DNA of 17,050 nucleotides from an uncultured Bryobacterales bacterium (GTDB lineage Bacteria > Acidobacteriota > Terriglobia > Bryobacterales > UBA6623): NCBI GenBank assembly GCA_946887065.1, contig CAMPKL010000015.1, positions 1-17,050 on the forward strand. The letters run 5' to 3'. Position numbers and translations under genes: made by a program. Below, in pieces: positions 13,243 through 17,050 of the stretch. The notes under the pieces are model-generated. The model had not been told where the DNA came from. It saw only the letters and a list, made by a program, of their open reading frames with translations, and made no database searches. The stretch's first letter is position 1; the number at the start of each line of letters is the position of its first letter.

Positions 13243-14361
13243 ATGGCCGCAGACGCCGCAGAAGCAACGCTTAAGAAGACTCCCCTGAACGCCGTTCACC
13301 GCTCCGCGGGAGCGCGGATGACGGATTTTGGCGGCTGGGACATGCCGGTCGAGTACTCGGGTATCGTTGCCGAGCACATGGCGGTCCGCCAGTCGGTCGG
13401 ATTGTTCGACGTCAGCCACATGGGCGAGATCGAGATCGCCGGGCCGCAAGCGCTTGATCTAGTAGAGCTAGCGACGTCGAACCGGGCAGCCAGCCTTCAG
13501 GATGGGCAGGCCCAGTACAGCGGCTTGCTGAACGAGCGAGGCGGATTCATCGACGATCTGCTGGTCCATCGATTCTCGGATGAGCGATTTTTTCTCTGCG
13601 TGAACGCCGGCAATCAGGAAAAGGACTTCGAGCAGATTCAATCGCTGAATCAGTCGCCCGGAGCGGATGCCCAGTTCGTGAGCGATCGCTATGCGCAGAT
13701 CGCCGTTCAAGGGCCAAAGGGTTTGGCGACCCTACAGAAACTGACCGATACGCCGCTGAGCGACATTCGCTATTACTGGTTTACCGAGGGCAAGGTCTCT
13801 GGCGCGCCGGCGATCATCGCGCGAACGGGCTATACGGGGGAAGACGGCTTCGAGATCTACGTGGCGCCGGACGAAGCGGAACGCCTGTGGGACGAGTTGC
13901 TGGACGCAGGAGCCGAGTTCGATATTCTTCCGTGTGGCCTGGGCTGCCGCAATACGCTGCGGCTGGAGGCGGCGATGGCGCTGCACGGTCACGAAATCAG
14001 CGAAGACATCACGCCCCTGGAAGCCGGCCTTGGCTGGATCGTGAAGCTGAATAAGGGTGACTTCGTCGGCCGCGACGCATTGCTCAAGCAAAAGCAAGAC
14101 GGCGTGCCGCGCAAGCTAATCGGTTTTGAAATGAGGGGGCGGGGAATCGCTCGAGACGGCTACCCTGTGATGAAGGGAAACGAGCAGATCGGCTTTGTGA
14201 CCAGCGGATCGCCGGCGCCTTTCCTCGAAAAGAATATCGGTATGGCTCTGTTGCAAATCGATGCCGCCAAGAGCGGCGGCGCGATCGACATCCAGGTGCG
14301 TACCCGAGGCGTTGAGGCCGAAATCGTGCCGCTGCCTTTCTACTCGCGAAAGAAGGACTAA
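13243..14361 (+). CDS. gcvT: Glycine cleavage system T protein (aminomethyltransferase)
   Basis: This is 372 residues from ATG 13243-13245, a typical length. Landmarks in order are TPLNAVHRSAGARMTDFGGW (13-32), VGLFDVSHMGE (52-62), the folate/active-site segment YSGLLNERGGFIDDLLVHR (92-110) whose Asp104/Asp105 pair includes the catalytic aspartate, then ARTGYTGEDGFEIYV, PCGLGCRNTLRLEA, and the C-terminal barrel with IGFVTSGSPAPFL. T protein takes the aminomethyl group from the H protein and makes 5,10-methylene-tetrahydrofolate and ammonia. A TTG at 13222 would add seven residues but lies inside the predicted -10 box, so the ATG is preferred. No Shine-Dalgarno sequence is evident in the short pyrimidine-rich leader. 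It is the first gene of the gcv operon; gcvH follows after 10 bases. Confidence 0.96.
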   Translation: MAADAAEATLKKTPLNAVHRSAGARMTDFGGWDMPVEYSGIVAEHMAVRQSVGLFDVSHMGEIEIAGPQALDLVELATSNRAASLQDGQAQYSGLLNERGGFIDDLLVHRFSDERFFLCVNAGNQEKDFEQIQSLNQSPGADAQFVSDRYAQIAVQGPKGLATLQKLTDTPLSDIRYYWFTEGKVSGAPAIIARTGYTGEDGFEIYVAPDEAERLWDELLDAGAEFDILPCGLGCRNTLRLEAAMALHGHEISEDITPLEAGLGWIVKLNKGDFVGRDALLKQKQDGVPRKLIGFEMRGRGIARDGYPVMKGNEQIGFVTSGSPAPFLEKNIGMALLQIDAAKSGGAIDIQVRTRGVEAEIVPLPFYSRKKD

Positions 14362-14371
14362 GAGACGACTT

Positions 14372-14761
14372 ATGTATCCGAAGGACTACCGCTACACCAA
14401 GGAACACGAGTGGGTGAGCGTCGCGGGAGAAGTGGCCACGATCGGCATCACCTCCCATGCGCAGGATCAGCTGGGCGACGTCGTCTTTGTCGAATTGCCT
14501 CAGGTTAGCGCCAAGCTGCATGCAGGGCAGACGTTCGGAACGGTCGAGTCCGTTAAAGCCGTTTCCGACATTTACTCGCCCATTAGCGGCGACGTCGTCG
14601 AGATCAACGAGGAACTGATCGATGCACCCGAGAAGATCAACGAAGACCCGCACGGCGATGGCTGGCTCGTGAAGGCCAAGATAGCCAACAAAGCAGAGTT
14701 GGACTCGCTCATGTCGGCCGAGGACTACCAACAGTACGTCGGCGCCGAGACGGAGTCCTAA
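14372..14761 (+). CDS. gcvH: Glycine cleavage system H protein (lipoyl carrier)
   Basis: This 129-residue protein is the standard size for GcvH. It opens with [10 protein letters not shown] (7-15 region), the conserved start of the lipoyl domain, then [19 protein letters not shown]. The lipoylation site is Lys62 in [15 protein letters not shown] (57-70), and the C-terminal [13 protein letters not shown] segment is typical. The H protein carries the methylamine group on its lipoyl arm between the P, T and L proteins in the cytoplasm. The start is ATG 14372-14374; a frame extending back to 14261 inside gcvT is an artefact. A GAGACG stretch lies about six bases upstream. gcvPA follows four bases after the stop, so the operon is tightly coupled. 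No residue of note is missing. Lipoate-attachment enzymes are not in this window. Confidence 0.97.
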   Translation: MYPKDYRYTKEHEWVSVAGEVATIGITSHAQDQLGDVVFVELPQVSAKLHAGQTFGTVESVKAVSDIYSPISGDVVEINEELIDAPEKINEDPHGDGWLVKAKIANKAELDSLMSAEDYQQYVGAETES

Positions 14762-14765
14762 TCGC

Positions 14766-16082
14766 TTGCGATATCTTCCTAAGAGCCCCCAAGAACGCCA
14801 AGAGATGCTGCGGTCGCTGGGTCACAGCACGCCGGAGGGACTGTTTGCTCATTTGCCGTCCCAGTTGCGGCTGAACCGCCCGCTGAACATTCCGGATGGC
14901 CGCTCCGAATACGAGATCATCGACTATTTCAAGGCGCGGGCTGCAGAGGGCGCGGCGGAGTATGCGTCATTCCTCGGCGCGGGATCGTATCGTCACTTTC
15001 GTCCAGTGGTGATCGATTCGCTGGTGACGCGCGGAGAATTTCTCACATCCTACACGCCCTATCAGGCCGAGATCTCGCAAGGAGTCCTGACGGCGATCTT
15101 CGAGTTTCAGACGATGACGGCTCAACTCACCGGCATGGATGTGGCGAACGCTTCGATGTACGACGGTTCGACCGCGACGCCGGAAGCGGCCATGATGGCG
15201 ATTCGCATCACCGGGCGCGACAAGCTGCTGGTCGCCGGGTCGCTGCACCCGGAGTACAACGAGGTTCTCGACACCTACTTGAAGCACTTGGAGTCGCCCC
15301 GGCATCAGGTGAAGTACGACCGCGAGACCGGCCAACTTGACCTAGCGGACTTGGAATCGCAGTTGGACGACCAAACCGCCGCGTTGATCGTGCAATCGCC
15401 GAACTTCTTCGGCATCGTCGAGCAGATTGAAGAGATCGCCGAACGCGTGCACCGTCACGGCGCGTTGCTGATCGTGATGTTTACCGAATCGGTTGCGATG
15501 GGGATCGTGAAACCGCCGACCGCCGCCGATATCGTCGCCGGAGAGATGCAGTCGTTCGCGCATCCGCCGTCGTTCGGCGGGCCCTCGTGCGGCGTGCTGG
15601 CGGCGAAGAGCAAGTACATCCGCCAGATGCCGGGAAGGTTGGCGGGCGAAACGGTTGACGCGGACGGCAGGCGAGCGTTTTGCTTGACGCTTTCCACGCG
15701 CGAGCAGCACATCCGCCGCGCCAAAGCGACGTCGAATATCTGTACCAACCAAGCCTTGGTCGCGCTGATGGCGACGATCTATATGACGGTCTTCGGCAAG
15801 GCCGGCCTTCGGGAGTTGGCGGAGCAGAACATCGCCAAAGCGCGCTACTTGGAAGCGGTTCTTCGGGATAGAGGGGCGCGGCTGGAGTTCACCGGTCCGT
15901 ACTTTAATGAGTTCGTTGTCCGCCCCATGGGCGGTACGGCGGCTGACGTGAACAGGCGTGCGCTGGCCAGGAAGGTTGTCGGCGGATATGAACTGGGCGG
16001 GCCGCTTGAAGGCGCGATGTTGGTTTGCGCGACGGAGATGAACCGGCGCGAAGAGATGGATCGTTTCGCTGAAGCGTTCTGA
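14766..16082 (+). CDS. gcvPA: Glycine dehydrogenase (decarboxylating) subunit 1, P protein alpha
   Basis: This 438-residue protein matches GcvPA of split P proteins (about 440-450). Landmarks are the start [46 protein letters not shown] (91-105), [18 protein letters not shown], then [25 protein letters not shown], and the highly conserved [20 protein letters not shown]. The alpha subunit has the PLP-enzyme fold but lacks the PLP lysine, which is in GcvPB. Together they decarboxylate glycine and load the H protein. The segment usually reading about GEGQSLGNPLSFGGP is [15 protein letters not shown] here, a mild deviation near the alpha-beta interface. The start is TTG 14766-14768. GGAG ten bases upstream, within the gcvH end, is its ribosome site; no ATG or GTG exists nearby in frame. 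Confidence 0.95.
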   Translation: MRYLPKSPQERQEMLRSLGHSTPEGLFAHLPSQLRLNRPLNIPDGRSEYEIIDYFKARAAEGAAEYASFLGAGSYRHFRPVVIDSLVTRGEFLTSYTPYQAEISQGVLTAIFEFQTMTAQLTGMDVANASMYDGSTATPEAAMMAIRITGRDKLLVAGSLHPEYNEVLDTYLKHLESPRHQVKYDRETGQLDLADLESQLDDQTAALIVQSPNFFGIVEQIEEIAERVHRHGALLIVMFTESVAMGIVKPPTAADIVAGEMQSFAHPPSFGGPSCGVLAAKSKYIRQMPGRLAGETVDADGRRAFCLTLSTREQHIRRAKATSNICTNQALVALMATIYMTVFGKAGLRELAEQNIAKARYLEAVLRDRGARLEFTGPYFNEFVVRPMGGTAADVNRRALARKVVGGYELGGPLEGAMLVCATEMNRREEMDRFAEAF

Positions 16083-16094
16083 TTCGGCGCTGCC

Positions 16095-17050
16095 ATGATC
16101 AAGAAAGTAAGACCGCACCAAACACAGAACGAACCGCTGATCTTCGAGCGCTCGTCACCCGGCAAGGCCGGGTATCAGTTGCCCGAACTCGATGTTCCCG
16201 TTGTGGATCCGCAGGCCGTCCTTGGCGAGGCCAACGTGCGCACGGAGATCCAGCACTTCCCGGAAGTCAGCGAAGTCGACGTTATTCGCCACTACACCCG
16301 GCTTTCGACGTGGAATTACGCGATCGACCTAGGGCTGTATCCGTTGGGCTCGTGCACGATGAAGTACAACCCGCGCGTCAACGAATATGTCGCGCGGCTC
16401 GATGGTCTGGCTTGGGCGCATCCGTATCAGCCGGAACGCTTGGCGCAGGGCGCGTTACGCATCCAGCACGATTTGGAGATGTACCTGGCCGAGATCACCG
16501 GCATGGACGCGGTCACGCTGCAGCCCGCGGCCGGCGCGCACGGCGAGCTCACCGGCATTCTGATGATTCGCGCGTATCTCGAAGCGCAAGGCGACGCACG
16601 CAAGACGGTGCTCATTCCTGACTCCGCGCACGGCACCAATCCGGCGACAGCAGCGATGGCCGGCTACGACGTCAAAGAGATCCCCTCGAACTCCCGGGGT
16701 CTCATCGACTTCGCTGCATTGGAGCAGGCTGTCGACGACACCACTGCGGCGTTGATGATGACCAACCCCAACACGGTCGGCATCTTCGAAGAAGACATCG
16801 CCAAGGTGGCGGAACTGTTGCACTCGCGCGGCGCGCAGCTCTACATGGACGGCGCCAACATGAATGCGCTCGTCGGCTGGGCTCGTCCCGGCGATTTCGG
16901 CGTCGACGTCATGCACCTCAATCTGCACAAGACGTTCTCGACGCCCCATGGCGGCGGCGGCCCTGGCGCCGGACCGGTTGCGGTCAAGGAGCACCTGACG
17001 CCGCACCTGCCGCTGCCGCGCGTCGTCAAGAAAGACCACGCCTACACAAC
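16095..17050 (+). CDS. gcvPB: Glycine dehydrogenase (decarboxylating) subunit 2, P protein beta, C-terminally cut by window end
   Basis: The first 318 residues of an expected ~480-500 are present; the frame is open to the end. Landmarks are [20 protein letters not shown] (15-34), [28 protein letters not shown] (67-94), [13 protein letters not shown] (142-154), [17 protein letters not shown] (175-191), and [10 protein letters not shown]. The PLP-binding lysine is Lys279 in [17 protein letters not shown]. This is the catalytic subunit that forms the external aldimine with glycine, releases CO2 and transfers the aminomethyl group to lipoyl-GcvH. The start is ATG 16095-16097, 12 bases after the gcvPA stop. 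The leader [18 protein letters not shown] is usual for the family. Sequence quality is good, with no frameshift up to the edge. It is the last visible gene of the gcv operon; what follows, including any lipoamide dehydrogenase gene, is outside the window. Confidence 0.97.
   Translation, partial: MIKKVRPHQTQNEPLIFERSSPGKAGYQLPELDVPVVDPQAVLGEANVRTEIQHFPEVSEVDVIRHYTRLSTWNYAIDLGLYPLGSCTMKYNPRVNEYVARLDGLAWAHPYQPERLAQGALRIQHDLEMYLAEITGMDAVTLQPAAGAHGELTGILMIRAYLEAQGDARKTVLIPDSAHGTNPATAAMAGYDVKEIPSNSRGLIDFAALEQAVDDTTAALMMTNPNTVGIFEEDIAKVAELLHSRGAQLYMDGANMNALVGWARPGDFGVDVMHLNLHKTFSTPHGGGGPGAGPVAVKEHLTPHLPLPRVVKKDHAYT

Noticed and set aside
15342..16121. 259-residue open frame on the minus strand
   Set aside because: It is antisense to gcvPA, which is unambiguous, and has His/Arg-rich composition typical of a shadow frame.

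Overview
The window reads as a stretch of ordinary chromosome from a GC-rich (about 60% by eye), diderm, heterotrophic bacterium. An Acidobacteriota member of the Bryobacterales / 'Candidatus Solibacter' kind is my best guess. That is inference from three things: a single-chain LptF-LptG permease, a split glycine decarboxylase (GcvPA + GcvPB), and short degenerate intergenic repeats of a style I associate with those genomes. No rRNA, tRNA, CRISPR array, insertion sequence, integrase or phage gene was found, and I see no sign of recent transfer. Apart from the repeat patch at 299-454, the window is densely packed with genes.

Layout. (1) 1-188, minus: N-terminus of a secreted FG-GAP/VCBS-type protein, cut by the window edge. 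(2) 189-458: gene-free, with a candidate promoter and a degenerate ~39-bp tandem repeat. (3) 459-2819, minus: fused LptF-LptG lipopolysaccharide-export permease. (4) 3078-3734, plus: glycerophosphodiester phosphodiesterase, convergent with (5) the minus-strand run phoH - ybeY - corC/hlyC-like - era - BON-domain protein (7720 down to 3745). The first four genes of this run are nearly contiguous and sit behind a good sigma70-type promoter. (6) 7786-8763, minus: a ketopantoate-reductase-family protein. (7) 8832-9395, minus: a PilZ-domain protein with its own promoter and an adjacent inverted repeat. (8) 13115 down to 9506, minus: ruvX - mltG - uncharacterised 170-aa protein - LolA/LolB-like lipoprotein - LolD/MacB-type ABC ATPase, with gaps of 3 and 10 bases and overlaps of 4 and 14 bases. 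(9) 13243-17050, plus, divergent from ruvX: gcvT - gcvH - gcvPA - gcvPB, the last cut by the window edge.

How the genes work together. The gcv block encodes the T, H and P proteins of the glycine cleavage system; the L protein (lipoamide dehydrogenase) is not in the window. The phoH-ybeY-corC-era order is a widely conserved RNA/ribosome-maturation neighbourhood. The ruvX-mltG-lipoprotein-ATPase run and the LptFG gene give the window a cell-envelope flavour: peptidoglycan strand termination, lipoprotein handling and LPS export.

I do not see a clearly new multi-gene system. The points most worth a second look are the repeat patch, the LptF-LptG fusion, the unknown gene embedded between mltG and the Lol-like pair, the ATPase with no permease beside it, the divergent membrane domain of the CorC-like protein, and the promoter/inverted-repeat arrangement before the PilZ gene. 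Ten of the nineteen genes appear to start at GTG or TTG.
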